5,683 bases of DNA. It comes from Methylococcales bacterium. Lineage in GTDB: Bacteria > Pseudomonadota > Gammaproteobacteria > Methylococcales > UBA1147. The notes beneath the pieces are model-generated. The model worked only from the letters and a program-made list of their open reading frames with translations. It was not told where the DNA came from and made no database searches. This document shows, one piece after another, positions 1 through 5,683 of the stretch (positions within the stretch are counted from its first letter, which is position 1; every line of letters begins with the position of its first letter). The position numbers and the translations under genes were made by a program. The stretch is from the NCBI GenBank assembly GCA_024958995.1, contig JANXGZ010000099.1, forward strand, positions 1 through 5,683, given 5' to 3'.

Positions 1-855
1 CGGCGCTGAACCGTGGATCGGCTCATACATACCCTTGCCGTCGACGTCGAGAGATGCCGAAGGCAACATACCAATGGAGCCGGTCAACATCGATGCACAA
101 TCGGAAAGGATGTCGCCGAACATGTTGGTCGTCACCATTACGTCGAACTGTTTTGGCGCGCGCACAAGCTGCATCGCCGCGTTATCGACGTACATATGAC
201 TCAGTTCGACGTCCGGGTACTCCGATGAAATCTCATCCATGATATCGCGCCACAGTTCGGTACATTCCAGAACGTTGGCCTTGTCCACCGAACAGACCCG
301 CCGGTTACGCTTGATGGCGATCTGGAAAGCCGAATGTCCGATCCGCCGGATCTCCGATTCCCGATAGACCAAAGTATTGAACCCCTCGCGCTCACCATCG
401 TTCAGAACCCGAACCCCACGCGGTTTTCCAAAGTAAATTCCGCCCGTCAGTTCACGCACGATCATGATATCTAGACCCTCCACAATCTCTGGCTTCAGCG
501 AGGAAGCATCGATCAGCTGAGGATGCAGTACCGCCGGACGCAGATTCGAAAAAAGATCCAACTCCGCCCTGAGCCGAAGAAGACCACGCTCCGGTCTGAC
601 CGAGTAATCGAGAGGCTCCCACTTCGGGCCGCCAACCGCACCCAACAGGATGGCATCGGACGCCCGTGCCAGGGCCAAGCTTTCCGCGGGCAGCGGATCT
701 CCGGCCTGATCGTATGCCGCTCCTCCGACCAGGCCGGTTTCCAGCTCGAAACCAGTACCAAGAACCGAACTCAGGCAGTCCATTACCTTGGTCGCTTCAG
801 CCATAATTTCCGGACCGATTCCATCCCCGGGAAATACCGCAATCTTGTAGGTCAT
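1..855 (-). CDS. leuB: 3-isopropylmalate dehydrogenase LeuB, 3' end cut by the window edge
   Basis: LeuB oxidises and decarboxylates (2R,3S)-3-isopropylmalate with NAD+ to 2-oxoisocaproate, the third step of leucine biosynthesis, in the cytoplasm. The first 285 codons are present; the frame is open to the left edge and ends at YEPIHGSAP. The family is about 350-360 residues, so roughly 70-75 C-terminal residues lie outside. Visible family features are the N-terminal VFPGDGIGPE (7-16), VGGPKWE (74-80), substrate-binding arginines R96, R106 and R134 in the VRELTGGIYFG block, catalytic Y141 and K192 (VDKANVL), and metal-binding D224, D248 and D252 (MFGDILSD). The ATG at 855 is chosen because MTYKIAVFPGDGIG begins as homologues do. 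Its ribosome site is weak (GAG in AGAGCTG). It follows leuD after 67 bases, as the last visible gene of a leuCDB operon. No internal stop or missing key residue is seen. Confidence 0.97.
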   Translation of the reverse strand, partial: MTYKIAVFPGDGIGPEIMAEATKVMDCLSSVLGTGFELETGLVGGAAYDQAGDPLPAESLALARASDAILLGAVGGPKWEPLDYSVRPERGLLRLRAELDLFSNLRPAVLHPQLIDASSLKPEIVEGLDIMIVRELTGGIYFGKPRGVRVLNDGEREGFNTLVYRESEIRRIGHSAFQIAIKRNRRVCSVDKANVLECTELWRDIMDEISSEYPDVELSHMYVDNAAMQLVRAPKQFDVMVTTNMFGDILSDCASMLTGSIGMLPSASLDVDGKGMYEPIHGSAP

Positions 856-922
856 CTTTACAGCTCTAAAAATATTGAATCATTGTCGGAACCGGACGAA
901 TGGAATGGATACCTAGGCCGAT

Positions 923-1573
923 TTACAGTGGTAGCAGTTCCCGAAACAGCCACGGCGCATGTTTTCTGCGTTTCGACTCGTATTCCCGGATTTGATCCGA
1001 ATACTGAAGGGACAAATCGATGTCGTCCAAGCCATTCAATAAACGGTATTTCCTCGATCCGTCCACCGAGAAATTCAGACAGTCGCCATTCGGCATAATC
1101 ACTGTCTGGCTTTCCAAGTCAATCTTGAGCCGGTAGTCCGAGCTGGTGGCTTCCTGAAAAAGCCGATCCACCTCTTCCTTGGTTAGTACAATCGGTAACA
1201 GACCGTTCTTAAAACAGTTGTTATAGAAGATGTCCGCGTAGCTGCAAGCAATCAGGACCCTGATTCCGTAATCCTGTAGCGCCCATGGCGCGTGCTCCCG
1301 GGATGAACCACAACCGAAATTTTGGCCAACCAGCAGGATCTCGGCACCCTCGCAGCCCGGCTGATTAAGTTCGAAATCGGGATTGAGCGGCCGATCGGTA
1401 CAGTCCATGCCGGGTTCACCCCGGTCGAGGTACCGCCATTCGTCGAACAGAAACGGCCCGAACCCGGTTCGCCGGATGGACTTGAGAAACTGCTTCGGAA
1501 TGATGGCATCCGTGTCAACATTGGCACGGTCCATGGCAACGACTCTTGAATGGATTCTCTGGAATGCTTCCAT
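923..1573 (-). CDS. leuD: 3-isopropylmalate dehydratase small subunit LeuD
   Basis: LeuD is the swivel-domain subunit of isopropylmalate isomerase. With LeuC it converts 2-isopropylmalate to 3-isopropylmalate via a dehydrated intermediate, in the cytoplasm. The 216-residue product is close to the E. coli length (201). It shows the conserved ANVDTDAIIPKQFL block (about 17-30) and the signature QNFGCGSSREHAPWAL (84-99), followed by DYG and an ADIFYNNCFKNGLLPI segment. The frame can be extended upstream to a TTG at 1588, adding five residues. ATG at 1573 is preferred because MEAFQRIHSRVV lines up with the family N-terminus and because the AAGGA at 1588-1592 would sit directly against the TTG. 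From the ATG that AAGGA is 14 bases away, longer than ideal. leuD begins 28 bases after the leuC stop, so coupled translation is likely (inference). It ends in KRRKHAPWLFRELLPL, a slightly longer tail than in E. coli. Confidence 0.96.
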   Translation of the reverse strand: MEAFQRIHSRVVAMDRANVDTDAIIPKQFLKSIRRTGFGPFLFDEWRYLDRGEPGMDCTDRPLNPDFELNQPGCEGAEILLVGQNFGCGSSREHAPWALQDYGIRVLIACSYADIFYNNCFKNGLLPIVLTKEEVDRLFQEATSSDYRLKIDLESQTVIMPNGDCLNFSVDGSRKYRLLNGLDDIDLSLQYSDQIREYESKRRKHAPWLFRELLPL

Positions 1574-1601
1574 AAGGTAATTGGTCAATCCTTATCCATG
1601 G

Positions 1602-3005
1602 TTAGAAAGTTCGAACATCGACGAAATGACCGGCAACGGCTGCCGCTGCAGCCATCGCGGGACTTACCAGATGGGTTCGACCGCCGTAGCCCTGGCGTCC
1701 TTCGAAGTTCCGATTGGAAGTCGAGGCGCAGCGTTCACCGGGTTCGAGGCGATCCGCATTCATTGCCAGACACATTGAACACCCCGGTTCTCTCCATTCG
1801 AAGCCGGCTTCCATAAAGATCCGGTCCAGCCCTTCCTGTTCGGCCTGTCGCTTGACAACACCCGAACCGGGAACGACCAGTGCTTCGCGAATATTCGCGG
1901 CCACCCGGCGGCCCCTGATCACGTCTGCCGCCACCCTAAGGTCTTCGATTCTGGAATTTGTACAGGATCCAACGAATACGCGGTCGAGATGGATATCGGT
2001 CATCGCCAGCCCCGGTCTCAAGCCCATGTACTCCAGCGCTTTTTTCATACTGTCCCGATTCACCCGGTTCGCTGCACTGTCAGGGTCAGGCACCTTGCCT
2101 GTCACCGGCACAACCATCTCCGGCGAAGTTCCCCAAGTTACCTGAGGCTGAATGGATGGCGCGTCAAACTGCACCTCGCGCTCAAATACCGCATCGGCGT
2201 CGCTGTGCAGTTTTCGCCAGGCAGTCACAGCCGCCGGCCACTGGTCTTCGACCGGGGCGAAGGGGCGACCCCGAATGTAATCGATGGTTTTGTCGTCCAC
2301 CGCGATGACCCCCGATCGCGCACCTGCCTCGATCGCCATGTTACACACGGTCATCCGGCCTTCCATCGACAATGATCGGATGGCCTCGCCAGAAAATTCG
2401 ACCGCGTAACCCGTGCCGCCGGCGGTCCCGATGCGGCCGATAATGGCCAGCACGATATCCTTGGCGCTAACACCCGGGCCGACGTTCCCGTTGACGGTGA
2501 CCCGCATGTTCCCGGATTTTGCTTGGGTCAGACACTGAGTCGCGAGAACGTGCTCAACTTCCGAAGTCCCAATGCCGAAGGCCAGCGCACCGAATGCTCC
2601 ATGGGTTGAGGTGTGCGAATCACCGCAAACAACGGTCATCCCGGGAAGAGTCGCACCCTGTTCCGGACCGATCACGTGCACAATCCCCTGACGCGGGTCG
2701 GAAATATCGAATTCGGTAATACCCAAATCCCGGCAATTCTGGTCCAGGGTTTCGATCTGAAGCCGAGATACCGGATCTTCAATGCCCAGCTCACGGCTCT
2801 TGGTCGGCACATTGTGGTCGGACACGGCCAGGATTGACGAAATCCGCCACGGTTTCCTCCCCGCCAGCCTGAGGCCCTCGAATGCCTGAGGCGAGGTCAC
2901 CTCGTGTACCAGGTGCCTGTCAATATAGATCAAGGATGACCCATCCGGATTCAGATGAACCAGATGATCCTCCCACAACTTGTCGTATAAGGTTTTTCCA
3001 GACAT
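1602..3005 (-). CDS. leuC: 3-isopropylmalate dehydratase large subunit LeuC
   Basis: LeuC is the aconitase-family catalytic subunit of isopropylmalate isomerase, working with LeuD on the second step of leucine biosynthesis. From the ATG at 3005 it is 467 residues (E. coli 466), beginning MSGKTLYDKLW. It is very similar to E. coli LeuC throughout: YIDRHLVHEVTSPQAFEGLR (27-46), GPEQGATLPGMTVVCGDSHT (113-132), GAFGALAFGIGTSEVEHVLA (136-155) and SMEGRMTVCNMAIE. The three cysteines expected to hold the [4Fe-4S] cluster are C348 (GSCTNSR), C409 and C412 (GCSMC). The C-terminus keeps ERCASTSNRNFEGRQG and the SPAMAAAAAV stretch. An in-frame ATG at 3011 (MIM...) is an alternative start; it has better spacing to the weak TAGG ribosome site at 3018-3021 and overlaps a possible small reading frame. 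A TTG at 3044 would add a cysteine-rich leader unlike the family and is unlikely. First gene of the leuCDB group. Confidence 0.97.
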   Translation of the reverse strand: MSGKTLYDKLWEDHLVHLNPDGSSLIYIDRHLVHEVTSPQAFEGLRLAGRKPWRISSILAVSDHNVPTKSRELGIEDPVSRLQIETLDQNCRDLGITEFDISDPRQGIVHVIGPEQGATLPGMTVVCGDSHTSTHGAFGALAFGIGTSEVEHVLATQCLTQAKSGNMRVTVNGNVGPGVSAKDIVLAIIGRIGTAGGTGYAVEFSGEAIRSLSMEGRMTVCNMAIEAGARSGVIAVDDKTIDYIRGRPFAPVEDQWPAAVTAWRKLHSDADAVFEREVQFDAPSIQPQVTWGTSPEMVVPVTGKVPDPDSAANRVNRDSMKKALEYMGLRPGLAMTDIHLDRVFVGSCTNSRIEDLRVAADVIRGRRVAANIREALVVPGSGVVKRQAEQEGLDRIFMEAGFEWREPGCSMCLAMNADRLEPGERCASTSNRNFEGRQGYGGRTHLVSPAMAAAAAVAGHFVDVRTF

Positions 3006-3007
3006 GA

Positions 3008-3112
3008 TCATGCATCGCCTACAGCCTGTGCCGCACAGGCACAAAAACGGGGGGTCGAAATGGATATTTTAAGTCGGCCGGTAACCGACCACAAACCCAG
3101 AACACCGGTCAA
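3008..3112 (-). CDS. possible 34-codon leader reading frame before leuC
   Basis: A TTG at 3110-3112 opens a 34-codon frame ending in TGA at 3008-3010. The start is preceded by AAGGAG (3120-3125), seven bases away, which is the best-placed ribosome site in the window and overlaps the adk stop codon. The stop overlaps the alternative leuC ATG at 3011 as ATGA, a pattern typical of coupled translation. The predicted peptide starts MTGVLGLWSVTGRLK and ends in an alanine/cysteine-rich stretch. It has three leucines (5, 7 and 14) but no run of them, so it does not look like a classical leucine attenuator peptide. No family is recognised. The start codon is weak, the frame is short, and the strong site could be coincidental or a relic, so this is only a candidate. 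Confidence 0.25.
   Translation of the reverse strand: MTGVLGLWSVTGRLKISISTPRFCACAAQAVGDA
3024..3040 (-). promoter_or_regulatory. perfect 7-bp hairpin in the leuC leader
   Basis: GCCTGTG and CACAGGC are exact reverse complements separated by three bases. In the transcript the hairpin would end about 12 bases before the ATG at 3011 and 18 before the ATG at 3005, immediately upstream of the weak TAGG ribosome site. It has no U-run after it, so it is not an intrinsic terminator. It could affect leuC initiation or RNA stability (inference). It also lies inside the possible small reading frame. Confidence 0.4.
3066..3094 (-). promoter_or_regulatory. possible sigma-70-type promoter for leuCDB
   Basis: Reading the minus strand, TTGTGG (3089-3094) and TAAAAT (3066-3071) are separated by 17 bases. 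The -10 box matches the consensus at five of six positions but the -35 box at only three. A start near 3059 would give a leader of about 50 bases that includes the hairpin at 3024-3040. Leucine genes are often transcribed separately from adk, which fits, but the match is modest. Confidence 0.3.
3073..3089 (-). repeat. inverted repeat GTCGG-N7-CCGAC in the adk-leuC spacer
   Basis: A 5-bp perfect inverted repeat with a 7-base centre, extendable by one G-U pair in RNA. It sits almost exactly between the possible -35 and -10 boxes, so it could be an operator. Alternatively it could be a weak terminator for adk, but only TTAAAAT follows it rather than a clear U-run. Neither role is established by sequence alone. 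Confidence 0.3.
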
Positions 3113-3123
3113 CTTTTATCTCC

Positions 3124-3768
3124 TTATGCTAGCACTTCGAAGAGCTTCCCGGAGATACTGTCGACACTCCCTACGCCGGGAATCGAAGAAAATTTGAGTC
3201 GGCCATCATTGGCCAGACTAGCGTAATAATCGACCAGAGGTTTCGTCTGATCGTGGTAGACCGACAGGCGTTTGCACACGGTTTCCTCGGAATCATCGTC
3301 GCGTTGAATCAAAGGTTCGCCAGTTACATTGTCCTGCCCGGCAATACTCGGAGGATTGAATTCGATATGGTAAGTCCGCCCCGATGTCGGATGTACTCTG
3401 CGTCCGCTCATGCGCTTGACGATCTCTTCATCATCGACCGCTATCTCAACAACAATGTCAATTTCAACCCCCATGTTGAAAAGACCTTCAGCTTGGCCAA
3501 TAGTGCGGGGAAATCCGTCGAGAAGGAAGCCGATTTTGCAGTCGTCCCGATTGATTCGAGACCGAATCAGGCCAAGGATGATGTCATCCGATACCAAGCC
3601 GCCGGCATCCATGACCTTCCTCGCTTGGATTCCCAGCGGCGTGCCTTCCCTGACTGCCTCCCGCAACATATCTCCGGTGGAAATCTGAGGAATGTTATAT
3701 TTTTCCTGGATACGCGCGGCCTGGGTACCTTTGCCAGAACCCGGGCTCCCCAGCAGAATGAGTCGCAT
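3124..3768 (-). CDS. adk: adenylate kinase Adk
   Basis: Adk catalyses the reversible phosphoryl transfer ATP + AMP = 2 ADP in the cytoplasm, keeping adenine nucleotides balanced. The product is 214 residues, the same as E. coli Adk, and residue numbers coincide. The P-loop GSPGSGKGT is at 7-15, the AMP-binding segment ISTGDMLR at 29-36, and GFLLDGFPRT at 80-89. The long LID domain runs from about 122 to 159. It lacks the zinc-binding cysteines of Gram-positive enzymes and instead has H126, S129, D146 and T149, the polar set found in E. coli. The ATG at 3768 is chosen because MRLILLGSPGSGKGT matches the family start and AAAAGGT (3776-3782) gives a good ribosome site; the open frame further upstream has no family support. 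It lies 112 bases after pgsA and 118 before leuC, so it may be a separate unit or part of a longer transcript. Confidence 0.98.
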   Translation of the reverse strand: MRLILLGSPGSGKGTQAARIQEKYNIPQISTGDMLREAVREGTPLGIQARKVMDAGGLVSDDIILGLIRSRINRDDCKIGFLLDGFPRTIGQAEGLFNMGVEIDIVVEIAVDDEEIVKRMSGRRVHPTSGRTYHIEFNPPSIAGQDNVTGEPLIQRDDDSEETVCKRLSVYHDQTKPLVDYYASLANDGRLKFSSIPGVGSVDSISGKLFEVLA

Positions 3769-3775
3769 GATTTTT

Positions 3776-3782
3776 ACCTTTT
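3776..3782 (-). promoter_or_regulatory. ribosome binding site of adk
   Basis: AAAAGGT lies seven bases before the ATG at 3768. It supports this ATG over the upstream GTG at 3915, which would add 49 residues unlike any adenylate kinase. Confidence 0.6.
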
Positions 3783-3835
3783 GATTCAGTATAAAGATTG
3801 GAGACAGGCCGAGTAGCGTGCCGCCATTGCCCGTA

Positions 3836-3851
3836 GCAGATGGATATCTGC
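3836..3851. repeat. small perfect inverted repeat in the pgsA-adk spacer
   Basis: A 6-bp perfect stem with a 4-base loop (GCAGAT and ATCTGC arms). It lies 29 bases past the pgsA stop on the minus strand. No U-run follows on either strand, so it is not a convincing terminator. It may stabilise the 3' end of the pgsA message or be chance. Nothing else was recognised in the 3769-3880 spacer. Confidence 0.3.
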
Positions 3852-3880
3852 AGTCGAATCCCAGACTCAGATGGAATGGG

Positions 3881-4441
3881 TCAGCGATGCTCCATGAAGG
3901 CCGGCCAGGCAGCACGCAGATAGTTCATCATCGACCAAAGCGTGAGTATCACGGCCAGGTACAGCAGGACATAGCCCACCACGCGCATCGAAATACCGAG
4001 AATTTCATCCTGATACAACAGACTTGAGATTGCTGCCATCTGGGCCGAAGTCTTTAATTTCCCGAAGCACGACACTTCGATGTGCTTCCTGATACCCAAT
4101 TCGGCCATCCATTCCCGAAGCGAAGCAATGGTAATTTCCCGCCCGATGATCACGGCCGCGGGTACGGCTAGGTACGGAGACGGTTCACTCTGGACGATCA
4201 GAACCAGAACCACTGCGACCATCAATTTGTCCGCGACCGGATCCAGGAATGCCCCGAACTTAGTGACCTGATTCATCTTGCGAGCCAAGTAGCCGTCAAG
4301 CCAGTCGGTGCAAGCCGCCGCGACGAAAATCAACGCACAGATCGCGTGAGACGTTTCCCACGGCATGTAAAAGATCACCACGAGCAACGGTATCATTGCG
4401 ATCCTGATCAGGGTCAAATTGGTCGGCAGGTTCAAGTCCAT
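3881..4441 (-). CDS. pgsA: CDP-diacylglycerol--glycerol-3-phosphate 3-phosphatidyltransferase PgsA
   Basis: PgsA joins CDP-diacylglycerol and glycerol-3-phosphate to make phosphatidylglycerophosphate and CMP, the committed step to phosphatidylglycerol and cardiolipin, in the inner membrane. The 186-residue product (E. coli 182) carries the complete CDP-alcohol phosphotransferase signature: D46, D49-G50, A53-R54, G63, D67 and D71, the two-metal catalytic aspartates. Hydrophobic segments suggest membrane helices at about 10-27, 32-45, 72-84, 90-106, 132-143 and 152-172. The start at 4441 is supported by MDLNLPTNLTLIRIAMIP, which matches the family N-terminus; the ribosome site is poor (GGGAATCC upstream). 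The gene follows uvrC on the same strand, a conserved gammaproteobacterial pairing, but with a 167-base gap. The second half contains EWMAELGIRK and KLKTSAQM, also typical of PgsA. No defect is seen. Confidence 0.97.
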   Translation of the reverse strand: MDLNLPTNLTLIRIAMIPLLVVIFYMPWETSHAICALIFVAAACTDWLDGYLARKMNQVTKFGAFLDPVADKLMVAVVLVLIVQSEPSPYLAVPAAVIIGREITIASLREWMAELGIRKHIEVSCFGKLKTSAQMAAISSLLYQDEILGISMRVVGYVLLYLAVILTLWSMMNYLRAAWPAFMEHR

Positions 4442-4608
4442 CGTTGGATTCCCATAACTACAACTGATCCGGAATTAGTCACGCCTAATACAGTCTATTC
4501 TATGTTTTTCGTAAAACTGCTAATGATACAGTAAAAACAGCAATGAAAGGGTCCATTACGCCCTGACGGGGGCAATAAACGGATATCGGCAAGACCGTCT
4601 GACGGCAT
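4442..4608. other. AT-richer spacer between uvrC and pgsA
   Basis: No gene or tRNA is seen here. The middle (about 4485-4545) is AT-rich compared with its surroundings and could hold the pgsA promoter, with TAGAAT- and TATTAG-like boxes but no convincing -35 partner at normal spacing. The two short stretches GCTGTTTTTAC and GCAGTTTTACG on the minus strand are similar to each other. A 4-bp GCCC/GGGC hairpin occurs near 4560, too small and without a U-run to be a terminator. Confidence 0.4.
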
Positions 4609-5682
4609 CTAGTTATGAAACATATCGTAGATCCGCTGCGCAAGTTGCCGATTGATCCCGTCGACTCCGCTAAGGTCGTCAACGCCAGCTCGGCTGATTT
4701 CCCGCAAGCCACCAAATTGCCTGAGCAACAATTGTCTGCGTTTGGGCCCCAGACCCTCAATGTTTTCCAACACCGAATGTTTCTTGGTTTTCCCTCGTCG
4801 CTGTCGGTGACCGGTAATTGCGAACCGGTGTGCCTCGTCCCGGATATGCTGAATCAAAAGCCGGGCCGGGGCATCGCGCATGATCTTAATCGGGTGAGTA
4901 TCTCCGGCGCAGTACAGTTCTTCCATGCCAGACTTACGGGACGGCCCCTTGGAAACTCCGATCACCATCGCTCCGCTTACACCAAGCGCGTCCAGAGCTG
5001 TGGCAACCGCACTGACCTGTCCCTTTCCGCCGTCAATAAAAATAATATTTGGCTTTTGATATTCACCCGCTTGAATCCGTTTGAATCGCCGGCTAACCAC
5101 CTGCGCCATCGCTCCGTAATCGTCTCCAGGCTGTATGCCACTGATGTTGAAACGTCTGTAGGCTGATTTAACCGGACCGTCGGTGTCAAAAACAACGCAG
5201 GATGCAACCGTCTGTTCGCCTTGGGTATGACTGATATCGAAGCACTCAAGTCTCGAAGGAATATCGGTGAAACCAAGTTCTTCCTTAAGGCTGAAGAACC
5301 TGGCATGCAGGCCCTGCCTGTTAGAAAGCCTTGTATTTAGGGCATTCTCAGAGTTGCTGTTGGCCATTTCTAGCCATTTCAGGCGTTCACCGCGCAACCG
5401 CGTGGAAAGAATTACGCGCGTACGCGTACGGGCTTCCAACCCTCTTTGCAGCAGGTCCTGATTCTCTGGAGTATGGCTCAAGAGGATTTCTCGGGGAATA
5501 TCCCGTTCAAGATAGTACTGAGCGATAAAGGCTTCCAGTACCGCTTCCGGAGTCTTCTCTTGGGGTAAATTGGGAAAGAAAGTCTTGTCCCCGATGTGTT
5601 GCCCCTTGCGCACATAGACCATCTTCACACAGGCCATACCTGCCCGCGAGGAACAAGCGATGATGTCCAGATCGCCCCGTTC
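4609..5682 (-). CDS. uvrC: UvrABC system protein C, 5' end cut by the window edge
   Basis: UvrC makes the 3' and 5' incisions around DNA damage marked by UvrA and UvrB in nucleotide excision repair. The window holds the last 357 residues plus the stop; the frame is open to the right edge, beginning ERGDLDIIACSSRAGMACVK. E. coli UvrC has 610 residues, so about 250 are missing, including the GIY-YIG nuclease domain (3' cut) and the UVR motif that binds UvrB. The RNase H-like 5' nuclease domain is present: ECFDISHTQGEQTVASCVVF with aspartate at fragment residue 149, IDGGKGQ with aspartate at 217, and IQHIRDEAH with histidine at 279. The tail from about 305 carries a double helix-hairpin-helix DNA-binding domain (LENIEGLGPKRRQLLLRQFG, then LSGVDGINRQLAQRI). 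The internal ATG at 5637 is only a methionine within the conserved GMACVK segment, not the start. Confidence 0.97.
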   Translation of the reverse strand, partial: ERGDLDIIACSSRAGMACVKMVYVRKGQHIGDKTFFPNLPQEKTPEAVLEAFIAQYYLERDIPREILLSHTPENQDLLQRGLEARTRTRVILSTRLRGERLKWLEMANSNSENALNTRLSNRQGLHARFFSLKEELGFTDIPSRLECFDISHTQGEQTVASCVVFDTDGPVKSAYRRFNISGIQPGDDYGAMAQVVSRRFKRIQAGEYQKPNIIFIDGGKGQVSAVATALDALGVSGAMVIGVSKGPSRKSGMEELYCAGDTHPIKIMRDAPARLLIQHIRDEAHRFAITGHRQRRGKTKKHSVLENIEGLGPKRRQLLLRQFGGLREISRAGVDDLSGVDGINRQLAQRIYDMFHN

Positions 5683-5683
5683 G

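Noticed and set aside
523..1098. Plus-strand open frame of 191 codons across the leuB-leuD junction
   Set aside because: It runs antisense through two clear genes, has no recognisable domain, and its openness is explained by the codon pattern of the opposite strand.
3788..3793. TATACT -10-like box upstream of adk on the minus strand
   Set aside because: No -35 partner is seen at 16-18 bases, and a start from it would fall on the adk ribosome site.
3253..3816. Plus-strand open frame of 187 codons antisense to adk
   Set aside because: It lies almost wholly within the well-supported adk gene and resembles no known protein; a shadow frame.
3862..3868. GGATTCGA-like T-loop string in the pgsA-adk spacer, suggesting a tRNA as found after pgsA in E. 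coli
   Set aside because: The flanking bases do not form a T-arm stem, and no acceptor or anticodon arm can be drawn around it.
4590..4608. CCGTC-A-GACGG palindrome just after the uvrC stop as a terminator
   Set aside because: The arms leave a one-base loop and no U-run follows, so it is not a plausible intrinsic terminator.
4615..5166. Plus-strand open frame of 183 codons antisense to uvrC
   Set aside because: It mirrors the conserved UvrC C-terminal coding sequence and has no independent support.

Overview
The window is an ordinary stretch of bacterial chromosome. All six genes lie on the minus strand, so they read from the right edge to the left: uvrC (5' end missing), pgsA, adk, leuC, leuD and leuB (3' end missing). 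The proteins most resemble those of Gammaproteobacteria. LeuC, LeuD and LeuB are the separate proteobacterial-type proteins, Adk has the long LID domain without zinc cysteines and keeps Escherichia coli residue numbering, and uvrC followed by pgsA is a familiar gammaproteobacterial pair. Base composition is moderate to slightly GC-rich, with no obvious shift between genes. Species cannot be named from this.

Right part (about 3881-5682): the C-terminal 357 residues of UvrC, the nuclease subunit of nucleotide excision repair, then a 167-base AT-richer spacer, then a complete pgsA for phosphatidylglycerophosphate synthesis in the inner membrane. Middle (about 3124-3880): a 112-base spacer with one small inverted repeat, then a complete 214-residue adenylate kinase. 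Left part (1-3123): a 118-base spacer with several possible control elements, then leuC, leuD and leuB. These encode the two isopropylmalate isomerase subunits and isopropylmalate dehydrogenase, steps two and three of leucine biosynthesis after LeuA. leuA is not in the window.

No mobile element, CRISPR array, tRNA, rRNA, phage gene or defence gene was found, and no unknown multi-gene system is evident. The part most worth a second look is the adk-leuC spacer. It holds a possible 34-codon reading frame with a strong Shine-Dalgarno sequence overlapping the adk stop and an ATGA-type overlap with leuC, a possible promoter whose spacer is an inverted repeat, and a perfect 7-bp hairpin just before the leuC start. 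The order uvrC-pgsA-adk-leuCDB on one strand is also worth comparing with other genomes.
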